A stretch of DNA of 64,000 bases. Source: Eutypella sp. D-1 (lineage: Eukaryota; Ascomycota; Sordariomycetes; Xylariales; Diatrypaceae). Location: positions 1,798,001-1,862,000 of the forward strand of contig JAJTTP010000008.1 in assembly GCA_023313575.1 (NCBI GenBank), read 5' to 3'. Both the position numbers and the translations under genes were made by a program. Positions 32,991-44,500 of the stretch are shown in pieces (the stretch's first letter is position 1; the number at the start of each line of letters is the position of its first letter). The notes under the pieces were generated by a model. The model was not told the origin of the DNA. It saw only the letters and a list, made by a program, of their open reading frames with translations, and ran no database searches.

Positions 32991-35823
32991 ATGAGCTGGC
33001 AACAGTTATCGGCCATGGGAGTCGGAGGGAATGGCCCCGGTGTCGGTATGGGCGGTCCGGGCGGCGGTGGTCAGGATATGGGTGGTGGTGGTATACCTCA
33101 CGGTGGTCCCAACCAGCCTCATGCCACCGAATACACCTTGCAGGGTGCGAGAATACGCTTCTATTTGTGATATTCATGGTGTCATCAACGCTAATTTGAC
33201 TCTATCAGGTGTCATGCGATTCCTCCAGACTGAATGGCATCGTCATGAGCGAGACCGAAATGCCTGGGAAATCGAGCGTCAGGAGATGAAGGGGAGGATA
33301 GCCGCCCTCGAAGGCTCCGCAAGAAGGTCGGATGCCACCCAGAAGGCCCTGAAGCGATATGTCGCCATCCTCGAAAAGAAGGTCAAGGATCAGGCCGCCC
33401 AGTTGAAGTCCAAGGCCGCCGGTGCAGCACAGGACGCTGGGGACGACCACTCCGTGAAACAGCCGCCTAAAATTGATAGGGCCGCCTTAATACACGAGAA
33501 GCTGAAGTGTGAGTCCCGTGACCTCAGTTCTACTCTGGCCGTTCTGTCGATTACAGTAGTCATGTGACATTTCTTAGCAGAGGCAGGCAGCGTTGTGCTA
33601 ACTACGTTTACAGCAACCCAGGAGAAGCCCAAGGACATCCCAGGCTTAGAAGGCATGCTAGGTGAGCGGGCCCAAGAGGATGAGGAGCGTGACCACCTGA
33701 AAGGATTCCTCGACCAGTGTCAGGCCGAGTTCACCTATTTGATGATTACACCTGCGAATCCCATGCCGCCCCGGGAGTCGCCTCCTCTGCCCACCATTGA
33801 CGATTTCAGGGAGGGCGAGGCATTCGGTATACCCACCAGCCAACAACCGCTCGAACAGGCTTTTCAGAATCTACGGCTTAACCAAAACCACATGAAGGAG
33901 CAGGCTCCCCGTCCTATGCCTAATCCCAATATGAACCACCACCCGCCCCAGGTACCCCAAGTCACGAATAGCGGTCTCGCCGTTAGGAATCCCGACCCGC
34001 AGTCCGCCCCCATGATACGCTCTGCCGACAACCACCAATCTTCCATGTACTCCCACTCCAATGAGTGGCCTGCTCCCGGCCCAGCACCTGCCCGCGGTCA
34101 AGACGATGCACACTCGCGACTGAATAGTAATTCGGCGGACTTCCCGCGGGCAGAGAGCGCCGAGGTACCTCCAGAGAAGCGCGGGTCAGCCGACTCTGAT
34201 GCCTGGGACTTTAGCGAGGGCGCCTTTCCCGATCCGTCGTCGCAGTCTGCGCAGACAGCACCGCACCGCCCCGATACTGATGCTTTCCCTGCCGCTGAGA
34301 ACCCCCCTAAGTCTCCCGGCCGTGCTCCCGGCTCCCACCGGAGGAAGACCTCCATGTCTCGCCGTAAGAGCGCCGACCATGACTTGTCGCTAGATGCCGC
34401 GGCGCAGAAGGCCGAGAGCGGAAACTTCAAGCTCCGCTTCGGTCTCCGCGGCCACCTCGGCGTCATCCGCACCGTCATATTCTCCGGCGGTGGCAGCCCG
34501 GGCGAACCGGAGGTCTGTACTGCCGGCGATGATGGCTTGATCAAGCGCTTCCACATCCCTCGCGACAATCAGATGCACTCCAACTCTGCCTCATCCGACC
34601 TCGACGTCCCGGCGGATTTCACTCACCGTGGCCATTCGGGCGCCGTCTTGTGTCTCGCTGCCTGGTGGCCGTCCCCCAACTTCTCCACCGGCGGGCGCGC
34701 CCAGGGCGACGGCTGGATATTCTCCGGAGGCCAAGACGCCACCATTAGGGTCTGGGAGAGGGGCAGGGTAGATCCCAAAGCATCGCTCGAAGGACACACG
34801 AATGCCGTGTGGGCGATCTGTGTACTCCCTACCACGCTCGGGGCCATATTCGGGCAATCCAGCCCACACGGGAGCCTGGACCGCATCCTACTCGTCTCAG
34901 GCGCCGCAGACGGCGCTGTCAAAGTATGGGCTGTCAGTGCTCCACCGCAGCTCACGTCGCCACAGCCTGCCCCCGGCGGCCGCCGCACCGGCAGCGGTCG
35001 TGTGCGGGGCAACTCGATGAGCTCAGGTTCACAGTTCCCGAGCTCCCCACAGCCCAACATGGCGTCCAACTCCCCCTTTAACCACACGCTCGTCCACGAC
35101 ATACGGCGATCCAACGGCTCGACGGCCTCGCCCACTAGCATCTGTCCGCTGTCGACCACCGGCGAAGCCTTCGTGGTCAGCTACGCAGACGCCGCCATCG
35201 TGGTCTACGACACGCGAACCGGCGAGGAGATCGGCACTATGGCCAGCCTCGAGACGTACGACGGTACCCCGGGCACGGCCGTCAATGCCGTCGTCGCGAC
35301 TACTGCTGGTCTCGACCAGGGCACCAACGGCAACGGCGTGAGCGACGAAACCGGCCCCACGGGCGGCACGGGGATGGCGGCTAGCGGTGTCGAGGGGACC
35401 ATTATCTCGGGACACGAAGACCGGTTTGTTAGGTTCTTCGACGCTAATAGCGGTATGTACCATCATTGATTCCCTTTCTTCACAGAAGCCTATTACCACA
35501 AAACGCAATCCCACCTATATATACTCTCTGGTTGGTAACTAAAACTAACGCAACTCACCACAGGCCAATGCACGTACAACATGCTAGCCCACCCGGCCGC
35601 GATATCCAGCCTCTCCCTGAGCCCCGACGGCCGCGAGCTCGTCTCCGCCGGCCACGACGCCTCCCTTCGCTTCTGGTCCCTCGAGAAGCGCTCCTGCACC
35701 CAGGAAGTCACCGCCCACCGCGTCATGCGCGGCGAGGGCGTCTGCGCCGTCGTCTGGTCCCAGGACGCGCGCTGGGTCGTTAGTGCAGGCGGAGACGGGA
35801 TTGTTAAGATTTTTGCGCGATGA
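32991..35823 (+). CDS. pro11: Striatin, STRIPAK scaffold (PRO11/HAM-3)
   Basis: Four exons, 32991-33144, 33209-33508, 33614-35452 and 35564-35823, give 850 residues, near the length of Sordaria PRO11. It scaffolds the STRIPAK complex and acts as a PP2A B'''-type subunit at the ER/nuclear envelope, controlling hyphal fusion and fruiting-body development. A Gly-rich start is followed by the conserved [18 protein letters not shown] segment, split by intron 1, and a coiled coil (about 55-115). A long disordered Pro/Ser/Asn stretch follows. WD40 repeats occupy about 440-850, with clear blades at [33 protein letters not shown] and the final [21 protein letters not shown] blade. The start is the ATG at 32991. 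Intron 2 is 105 bases and its acceptor is the least certain site. Confidence 0.95.
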
Positions 35824-36872
35824 GCGAGCGAGATGAGCGAGCGAGGCTTGAAAATAGCAATAACAATAAGTATGTGGGGCAGGGCGGGGCAGGGCAGTGA
35901 GGTCCGGTGTGTGAATGAGGGGAGGGGGGCGTTTTGAACAATTCCCGGATTTTGGGGGCCGTACCGGGCCGGGGGGGGGGCCGATTCACCCAATCAACCA
36001 ACCAAGCATATTTCTTTCTCTCCCATACCACATACACATACACATTCCCCGGAACGAATTTAGGACGCAAGTCGAACATGTAACATGTACTCTTCTTTTT
36101 TTTCTCTCTTCTTCCGAGGTTGATTCCCCGCTTCGTGTGTAGGAAGATTGAGGTGAGGTGACCGAGGCGGGTAGGAATGTTGAGGTGAGGTGTGGTGAGG
36201 TGCAGTGCAGTGCAGTGCAGTCAGTGTTTCCACCGGTGGCCGCGCGACGGTCATGGATGGCCCGGCCCAGTGCTTGAGCTCGCGAGGCTGGACATGTAAG
36301 GATGTAGTTTCTCACAAGGGGGAAGGGGCGAGGAGGGGGGAAGGAGTGAAGGGGGGAGGCTACACTGGCTAGGCTATGCAGGCTAGGCTATGTAGGCTGG
36401 TTGGTCGCATTAGTCATAGAAGATAAGATATCCAATCTATCCATCTATGCCTCGTATTTCCACAGATCTCGCGAGCCTCGCAGCTGCTGGATGAGGTGAG
36501 GTGTGCTGAGGTGCGTGTATAAATGAATGATCCGGAGCGAGCGGCGTTGATCTGAACTGTGCCATCAATCAATCATTGATTGCTTCAAAGGCTAGGATAT
36601 GCTGAGGTGTTTATATGTGTGCGTGAGTATTCTTGTCGTGGTTATTTGCATCGCGGTGAGTTGGAGGATGGCACTTGTCTAAGAGAGACTAGGGAGTGTG
36701 TATAGTGTAGTGTACTGTAGTGAAGTTGTGTATACGGCATTCGGGTATACTCTAAGCCTTTGAAGGTGTAGGTAGATGTTACGAGGCCTCGTTATAATCT
36801 TTTGGGTATGTCGGGAATCTATTTGTTCATCCTCTCCCGAGGGCGCGCTTTAAACGCAGCCGTCTTGAGCAA

Positions 36873-36890
36873 CCCCCCCCCCCCCCCCCC
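36873..36890 (+). repeat. Homopolymer C tract (18 C)
   Basis: A pure C run is followed after two A by five more C. Similar runs occur at 44702-44715 (G) and 55002-55016 (C). Lengths of such runs are often sequencing-limited. Confidence 0.9.
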
Positions 36891-37926
36891 AACCCCCGAA
36901 GGCTGGCTAGCTTCCTCCGTGCTATACACGACGGAGTTGCCATTGACAATGGTATTAGGATGAATACGCTTCTGACATTAGTTTTAGGCATATATTCATT
37001 CCCTGACCCAGACTACTGAGATATCACTTGAGATGTTACGTGGGTAGAAATGGGGTGTCCAGTATCGCCGATAGGCTACCGTCACCCATCTGGTCTTAGT
37101 CTCATGGCTACTGCATCTTTCTACCGTTATGCCGGCGGGTCGGCCAAGCATCGTCGGTGGGGCATACAGGTTTTTGCTCTTGGTGTCGATTTCCACCCGG
37201 AGCGCAGCGCGATGCCAACGACATTGACCCCGACTTCAGATGTCATCATCATAGGGGTACACCAGTGTGGCACTGTGGCCTATCACACCTCAGCAGTAGA
37301 CGGCATATCAAAAGCATATATTGCTAGCTACTGCAGGTTTCCGGGATTTTCCATGAGGGGTTCGTAGTAACACCTCCGGCCCCCATTGTTTAGAGCCCGC
37401 CAATGTGGGTAGGCTGCCTGCAGCAATGCTTTATCTCCGAAAGGGCCTTGGCACATATACATCTCCGTCACCTGTTTTATACATGAATCACACCAATCGT
37501 TGAGGCTACCGCGACTCCTTTTTTACAAATTTTGTGGTGCTCAATTGATCGATGAATAAAATTCGTGTCTATGCCCGGGAAAATTGTTTACCCCCCTGGT
37601 TAGCTCCGCCAGGGTGGTGGTTGACTAAACCATGCGCCGTGATTCATCCGGGTAGTATGTACTATTAGTTACGATGCAACACAAGGAGAAAGACGCTTTA
37701 CAGGGCAGTTTTTATTGGTCACATATATCCAGTAGAACACAAATGACGTGGGATCGACTACACCGAAGTCACAACGTTTTCGTCCGGACCATCGGGGTTA
37801 TTGCTCCTCGTACATAATCAGACCCGCCGTTGGCTCGGGATCAGGAGGGCTCCGCGGAAGATCGTCACACCGGACCGTTTCGATTCTGTACGTAGTTGCT
37901 GCGTCAGCATCACGAGATGCCTCTCC

Positions 37927-37944
37927 ATTATTATTATTATTATT
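37927..37944 (+). repeat. (ATT)n microsatellite
   Basis: A short trinucleotide run lies about 240 bases upstream of the enone reductase start. It is likely to be length-variable. Confidence 0.85.
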
Positions 37945-38022
37945 TTGTCTGCAAGCTAGGAGTTAAGGATTCTCCGCAGGACCCTAAAATGGCTTGAGAG
38001 GGGCAAAAGGGAGTGAGTGGGT

Positions 38023-38030
38023 TATAAAAA
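38023..38030 (+). promoter_or_regulatory. TATA box of the enone reductase gene
   Basis: TATAAAAA lies about 164 bases before the ATG at 38187. It is a strong match, suggesting inducible expression. Confidence 0.55.
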
Positions 38031-38186
38031 CTATGCCCGTCCTCCTCCTAGGTTTCGGTCGAGCCCGCGGAGTAGCGCGACAAGCATCCTACTACTTACT
38101 GCCTTTCACGTCGACCTATAGAGCCGTAAACTTCATTATTGCCCCCGAGGAATTTTTTTAGTCAGTGATATCCGGAAGCCAGCACA

Positions 38187-39321
38187 ATGGTTGACAACAA
38201 GACTGTGATCTTCAAGAAGATCCCCAAGCACGAGCCCGTGCCGGGTGAGTACATCACCCTGGAGACCCGGCCCTTCGACCTCGACGCCGTGCCCAGCGGC
38301 GGCGTGATCGTCGAGATCTTGTCTATATCGCTGGACCCGTACCTGCGCTACCGCATGCGCGACCCGGATGTTCCCTCCTTCGTCCCGCCCTTCACGCTCA
38401 ACGAGCCGTTCGAGAACAGCACCATCGCGCGCGTGCTCAAGTCCGATAACGACTCCTACACCCAGGGAGAACTCCTCTGCGCGTTCCTGCCGTTCGCGCA
38501 GTACGCCGCCATCCCCGCGGACAAGCTGCCCAGCATGACGAAGATCAACAACCCGCATGGCCTATCCCCGGACCTCTTCCTCGGCCCCCTCGGTATGCCC
38601 GGCTTGACGGCGTACTCGTCGTTGCACAGGATCGGGCGCCCGCAGAAGGGCGAGACGCTATTCGTCAGCTCGGCGGCGGGCGCGGTGGGACAGGTGGTAG
38701 GTCAGATTGCCAAGCGCGAGGGCTTGATTGTTATTGGGTCCGTCGGCAGCGACGAGAAGCTCGATTTTATCACCAAAGAGCTCGGGTTCGACGGCGGCTT
38801 TAACTATAAGAAGGAGAAACCTATGGATGCGCTTAAGAGGCTCGCGCCCCAAGGCCTGGATATCTATTATGAGAATGTCGGTGGTGAGCACCTAGAGGCG
38901 GCGATAGAAAACATGAAGTGGTACGGCAGGATCGTCGTTTGCGGCATGGTAAGTATCTTCCCCCGCTCAACTGCTATCCCTGTTTTCTCCCTCGGCGCTA
39001 CGCGTGGGGTTGGATAGAGCCATACACTGACAGGAATAGATCGGGGGATATAACAAGCCGATGGAAGAGCGCTACGGCGTGAGGAATCTCGTGGACTTCT
39101 TCACCAAGCGCCTGACCATGACCGGTTTCGTTGTGGGCGACAAGGATTTCGGCCCTGCGTACACCAAGGAGCACCAGGAAACCGTGCAGGCCTGGATCGC
39201 CGACGGCAGCTTCCCCGCTAAGCTACACATCACCCGCGGCCTCGAGAATGCCCCGGAGGCCTTCCTGGGACTCTTCTCGGGTGAGAACTTCGGCAAGGCT
39301 GTGTTGAAGGTGCAGGATTAG
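38187..39321 (+). CDS. Zinc-independent MDR enone/2-alkenal reductase (LTB4 12-hydroxydehydrogenase-like)
   Basis: Two exons, 38187-38948 and 39040-39321, give 347 residues. This medium-chain dehydrogenase lacks the zinc ligands and would reduce the C=C bond of alpha,beta-unsaturated aldehydes or ketones with NADPH. The SLDPYLRYRM motif (about 48-57) and the nucleotide-binding AAGAVGQVVG (about 163-172) are typical, as are DIYYENVGGEHLEAA and the C-terminal GLENAPEAFLGLFSGENFGKAVLK. The likely role is detoxification of reactive carbonyls. It converges on the Hce2 gene with about 250 bases between stops. Confidence 0.92.
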
Positions 39322-39574
39322 GGTATCAAGGGAGTTGGGAGCTATCACGATAGTGGTTATCACAGCAACATATTTACGAGATTATGCCGTTATGTAGTTC
39401 ATTTATTCCGATCTGAGCCTATAGACCTATACTCATCCTGTTCCAACTCATATCGTGTCCTCCGTGCTCGAGACAGCAAACATAGTAGCGGCTAACGCTG
39501 TAGATTGCATCTAAGATGCAACAGCTGACCCCGGCGCAAATAAATCGATCTTGATCAGATCAAAGCGCTCCTCA

Positions 39575-40108
39575 TCAATTAGGCACCACTCTCCACTCCA
39601 GAGCATACGACCAGCATTTCGTGGTGCCCTTGACACCCACAGTGCCGTCCTGGCTCCGCTCGACCGACGTCTGCAGCAGATCCGTGATGTCTTGGCCGCC
39701 AATGTAGATCTGATCATTGTCGTTCTCATCCTCTCTAGGCTCGGGCTTGACTTGAAAGGCGCACTTGCCTTTTGACAAAAGCGTGTTGAAGTCTGTCGTG
39801 AGGAACTCGGCTAGGAGGAGGTCGCGACTTTCACCCAGCTCGGACTCCCGGAGCGATGTGCAGTCCTTTATCCAATCTGCCGACGAGTCGATGTCGTCGA
39901 CCGTCCCGAAGGCCGATGGGTCGCAATATTCCGACGGGGTGTCGGTCGCAGCGGACCAGGCCCAGCAGGCACCACCACCGTCGTGGGGCGGGTCCGGATA
40001 CTTGTAGACCTTGCATTCTTGCGCCGTTCTGGGCTCCAACACCGTGGAGGGAAGGCTCAGCACCGCGGCCGGCAGAGCCATAAAGGAGAGTGCTTGTCTA
40101 AAATGCAT
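39575..40108 (-). CDS. Secreted Hce2-domain protein (Ecp2-like putative effector)
   Basis: A single exon gives 177 residues from the ATG at 40108; an in-frame upstream ATG at 40183 would bury the signal peptide, so 40108 is preferred. A signal peptide of about 20 residues is followed by an LEPR site that could be Kex2-processed. Six Cys are present (32, 48, 62, 83, 116, 165). The C-terminal part has the Hce2 pattern: an early Cys, DC, GKCAFQV, IGGQDITDLL, then KGTTKC and EWRV. This matches homologues of Cladosporium Ecp2, secreted proteins linked to host interaction or necrosis. Whether it acts on a host cannot be told. Confidence 0.78.
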   Translation of the reverse strand: MHFRQALSFMALPAAVLSLPSTVLEPRTAQECKVYKYPDPPHDGGGACWAWSAATDTPSEYCDPSAFGTVDDIDSSADWIKDCTSLRESELGESRDLLLAEFLTTDFNTLLSKGKCAFQVKPEPREDENDNDQIYIGGQDITDLLQTSVERSQDGTVGVKGTTKCWSYALEWRVVPN

Positions 40109-41381
40109 GTTGGTAGCCTTTTCTTGCTTGATCCTCGTCGTTCGTAGACTTAGTTTCGTTGGTGCTAGCGGTGCTGTGGCCATCCAGAAAAGGGAAAGTT
40201 GATAAGCCGGGAGGCCCGGGTGGTTATATACTTAAGTCTCGAAAAGAGAAGAGAATCCTTTTACACTGTAGTCCATGACCCCCAATGAGGCAGGGGAAGC
40301 GGCCGGCAGTCACAGTCAGTCACATCGTGACGTGAGGTTATCACGGGATCTGTCTGTGATGTGGTTTTGGGGGCGTTTCTGCATGCCACCCAATCAGGAC
40401 ACTGCTCAAATCCCATGTTGGACGTTCGGCGGTTACAGACTGACTCGGCCCCAATAGCTCGGTGAATAAGAGACTAGGAAGCTGCGCGGCGCAGCCAATA
40501 AGGTCTGCCAGTGACGACTATTCACATCCCAAGCTATCCAACAATCACTCCATTGGCCCCCTTGCCAGTGAGAATGCAATGTTGATTTTGCTGGGTTGTC
40601 TGGCCCCTGACTAGATGGGGTCGATGCATTCTAGCCCTCTCTAATGCATCCTTAGCTAGTTCTCGCTGACAAGAGATCGGTGACTTCCGATTCGCTCGTT
40701 GATAACGTTATATGTACGCGAACGACGACAATCCCTTTGCCGACGAAAAATACCAACTGCTAAGAGTGTGGTAGCGGGATGAGATGGGCTTGGACTCGAA
40801 AGCGTTGCGAATGCATGGACATGGCGCAGTCACCCGGCCATTCGATTCGTCTATCAGACTGATAAATGTAGCAACAACCGACCCTCATGCTCCAAAGCGG
40901 ACCCCCTGCAATGTTAGGTGCATTGGCTTAGCTGATGCAGCCGATAGTTAAATAGATCATGCAGAGTAACCATCGCAGGCATACCACAAATAACTGGCTC
41001 TGCCTCAGCCCTACAGTACCAATTTGGGGCTTGGAAAGCCACCGAGACGCAGCCATCCCTTGATCCGCTGGGTCAGTATGCAATGCAACGATATGGCTTC
41101 ATGAACAATAGTGTAGGCTCTCCGCCTTGCTATGTCAGCCACATGCTGAAATTAGGGCTATCGGCAGCACAAGCACCTTGCAAGCGTTGTGGATACGAAC
41201 TCGTCCAGCAGAGACATAAATAACATGAACGGAGAGATGAAACGTAGGTAAGGAGACTCATGATGTGGGTGTCACTAAAACAAACCAAAAGTCCGACTCA
41301 TCACATCGTATAGAAATAAACATTACGAACTTTCTAATTCTAATCGGATGCATAACACTCATCGCCTAGCCACGCACCGCC
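40109..41381. other. Intergenic region, Hce2 promoter to DUF3433 3' end
   Basis: It holds the Hce2 promoter. No coding signal is recognised in the remaining 1.1 kb. Confidence 0.55.
40224..40230 (-). promoter_or_regulatory. TATA box of the Hce2 gene
   Basis: TATATAA on the minus strand lies about 116 bases before the ATG at 40108. This spacing supports the shorter start, since the alternative ATG at 40183 would be only about 40 bases away. Confidence 0.6.
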
Positions 41382-44300
41382 TTACCACACAGTGACTGGA
41401 GTGTCCTTTGCGACATCAACCCCCGACCTAGGCTTTCCACTCATTCCCATCATATGACCAAACTGATAGTTCAGCCCTAGATTGGCCACGCCTCTATCTC
41501 GCTCCTCCCGCCCCAAGGTGCTAAGTCCTTGGAAGTTATTGAGCATGTAGGAGTCGGTCACGTAGTACATGGCACCGGCGATCGTAGTTGGATCGACGGG
41601 CAGGCGCGGCCACCTGACCATGAAGGAGCAGAGCAGGACAAGCACCATGATGCCGAGCACGCCTACGGCAATCCATGTGGTGATGCGATGCACGAGCGCC
41701 GTCTGCGTGACACGGAAGGGGATCTCGGAGAGGAGTATGGGCAGGAACTCCGCCAGCACGGCGGTGAGCGCCACGACCGCGAGATAGCCGTGCCGTCGGC
41801 GGACGGCTGTCCAGATCCCGCATATCGCGTTCGTCGGTGGCGCTAGAAGTATCGACCGCTGGGCGGGCTGCGGCTTCTGTTCCAGTAGGTGATATGGGCT
41901 GATCACGGCAATGCCTGGAAGCACGAGAGTTAGTCACTAGCAAAAATGGAATGAATCGGGCATACTTCAGGCCTACCGTTGAAAAAGGCCGACCAGCACA
42001 GCGTGATGATGAAGCCGACCGCCGTGAATAGAAACCGTACGCCGAACGACTCGCTCATCATAAAGTGTTCGAAGCCCGTCTCTCCTCCGGTGTTGTTGTA
42101 GTATAGGATAAGGGCCAAGATGCCGCAAAGCACAAACAGGAGCAGTCCTCGCCCGAAATACCCCAGCATGAATAATGGCTGCTGAGTTTTCTGCTGTACG
42201 CCGTCGTCCCTCTCGCCGCTGTACCAGCTCTCATCCGGCGGCGACAGACCACCAGCACCCGCCTCCGGCTTCAGCTGTTGCCCGGCCCCATCTCCTTGCT
42301 GGAGAACGACGCCATATTCAATCCCGCCCTTAGCATTGTAGAAGTACCCCAGCGTGAAAGAGCGGTCCTTAAGAGCCAACACCAAAACGTCTCCAGGCTG
42401 TTTCCCAAGATTAGTACCATTAGGGAGGTTATTGAAGATCCTGCGCACGTCCTCATTCAGGGATAGGGATGCGGCACCACAGATACTCCACGGGTTGGTC
42501 CCCACGCCAGACCGCCACCGCGCCAGAAACCCGAGTAGTACCAGGACCAAAAGTGCCATGAGAGCCAGCAGGGCGAGCGTGGCGCCGGTCGCTTCTTTGA
42601 ATGTGCTCAGTACATAAATACAAGTGTTGCCCTTGCCGCTGCCCTTGACACAGTTACCCCGGAGATCGAGGGCGATTGCTTCGGCCGACAGGGGCACCAG
42701 GAGCGACGAGGCCAACACCAGCGTGGTCGTGATGGCGATCAGAACCTGGCCGCCGAATACCCAGCGCACGGTGTTGGCTAGGCCCTGGAACCCTCTCCTT
42801 TCGAGACACAGGGACTTTCGGCCAGAGGTGCCGCCGGGCCGCGTCAGCTCGTGCCACGGCTGGAAGATCCTCGCGTTGAGGTCGAGCACGCGGATCGGGA
42901 TCGAGATCAGCATCGCCAGCACGGTCGGCAGAAATCTACCGACGAAATATTCTCCATAGGAGATGGACCAACCATAATGATCTTTCTCGGGTTCCGCCGT
43001 TGGTACGACGCCGTACCCCGTCTTCGTGGCCGTCGGCACACCGTTCGAATCCGTCTCGACTGTTACTGACTCCGTGGCGAGGACCTCATTAATGGCTGTG
43101 GACGTTGGCTGCCCCTGCGAGTCGGTGAGAACGGTCGTTTGAGACGTGCGGATGACAGCGGCCGTGATGGACGGGTACACCGCAATAGTGGTGGTCGGAG
43201 TACCCTCCGAGTCAGTCTCTACTGTAGTCATAGCCGGCGTTAAGAACAAGGTCTGCACTACTTCGCCATCCTCGTTTCTGGTGGGTTTCACTGTGACGAC
43301 GGTCGGGGTAGGACGCACGCCAGCGTCCGTTATAATGCCTGAGGTGTCGCCATAGATACTTGGGGCTGGCGTTTCCGCAATGCTAGAGGTATTACCGTAA
43401 TCATCCTGAGGCCGTGTCGCTGTTGGATCGGTACCGGAGACATCGCCATAGTCTTCTTGAGGTCGTGTCATAGTCGGGTCATCACCGGAGACATTACCAT
43501 AGTTATCAGCGGGTCGGGTCTCGTTCGGAGTGGGCACTTCGCCGGTGACGTCGCCATAGTCTTCTTGAGGTCGTGTTATCGTTGGGTTATCACCGGAGAC
43601 GTCGCCATAGTCATCGACGGGTCGGGTCTCGTTCGGAGTGGGCACTTCGCCGGTGACGTCGCTATAGTCTTCTTGAGGTCGTGTCATCGTTGGGTCATTA
43701 CCGGAGACGTCGCCATCGTTATCGACGGGTCGGGTCTCGTACGGAATGGGCACTTCGCCGGTGACGTCGCCATAGTCTTCTTGACGTCGTGTCGCTGACA
43801 TATTCACTGTCACTGTCACGACAGGTTCGCTCATGGTTATAGGAGCAGGCGTAGTTTCCGAGGCCGCTCGCGGCAGAAGTCCGCCACCGTCGGTAGTTCG
43901 TGTAGTCCTCGCTAGCCCCAAGTCGTTGTCAAGCAGTCCCCGGGCAGCATGTGCCTCAGCCGGTCGATCGGGACCTAGGCTATTGTCTCGATGTGGTAGC
44001 ACATACATGGCGTATACGACCAGCCCGATGAACGACAGTATTACGAGGAGGAGAAGCCCGAGGAATGGCCATCGCAAAGCGGAGGGCTTGTAATTAGGTC
44101 TTTCTCGCTCCGATGGTGGCGGTGGCGGGCTCGTAGGATAGCTAGGCGGTCTGCCGCCTGGCCCGTACGTCTCCCGTGGAGACGGTGTTGACGCGGCATC
44201 CATCGATACCACGCTCGGATATGCTTGGGGTTTGAGGTTACCAAGTCCGGCCGATCGAACATGTGTCTCTTCGAATTGGTCCGGTCCCACGTATTCTCTC

Positions 44301-44500
44301 CCATCGTAGACTGGATCAACGTCTCTGAACCTTCTTTGTGGGAGCCTCGAGTCATAGCCCCCGGCGAGGTCGTCGCTCCCGACTTCGTGGTACTGTTCTT
44401 GATAGTGTCCCTCGAACTGATCAACCTCCGGCTCACGATGTCGGTGGAGAGCAGCAAGCGCGGCTCTCCCCTGACTCGGGGGCATGGCGACGTGTGACAT
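41382..44500 (-). CDS. DUF3433 family multipass membrane protein with tandem repeat
   Basis: Two exons, 44500-41977 and 41914-41382, give 1018 residues from the first ATG. The N-terminal 140 residues are polar and likely cytosolic. A first membrane helix (about 145-168) is followed by a Thr/Ser/Pro-rich, probably extracellular stretch. That stretch includes a 36-residue repeat (about 237-370), three TDSxGxPT repeats, and then DUF3433 segments with several helices (PTVLAMLISIPIRVLDLNARIF; GQVLIAITTTLVLASSLLV; ALLALMALLVLVLLGFLARW), the pattern seen twice in this family. The C-terminal exon adds at least two helices. The function is unknown; a wall- or surface-associated role is only inferred from the Thr/Ser-rich stretch. 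The repeat region may differ in copy number between strains. Confidence 0.85.
43417..43792 (-). repeat. 108-bp in-frame tandem repeat in DUF3433 gene
   Basis: Three full units start (minus strand) at 43792, 43684 and 43576, exactly 108 bases apart. A half unit starts at 43468 and a more diverged one at 43417. Each codes TRPQEDYGDVTGEVPTPNE followed by a second DYGDVSG half. Units differ by a few codons. Confidence 0.92.

Larger units (their letters stand above)
35824..38186. other. Intergenic region, striatin to enone reductase
   Basis: It begins with the striatin 3' region, full of G-rich and GAGGTG/GCAGT short repeats (36150-36225). A run of 18 C lies at 36873-36890 and an ATT repeat at about 37927-37944. 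Open frames near 37050-37367 show no domain. Confidence 0.55.
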
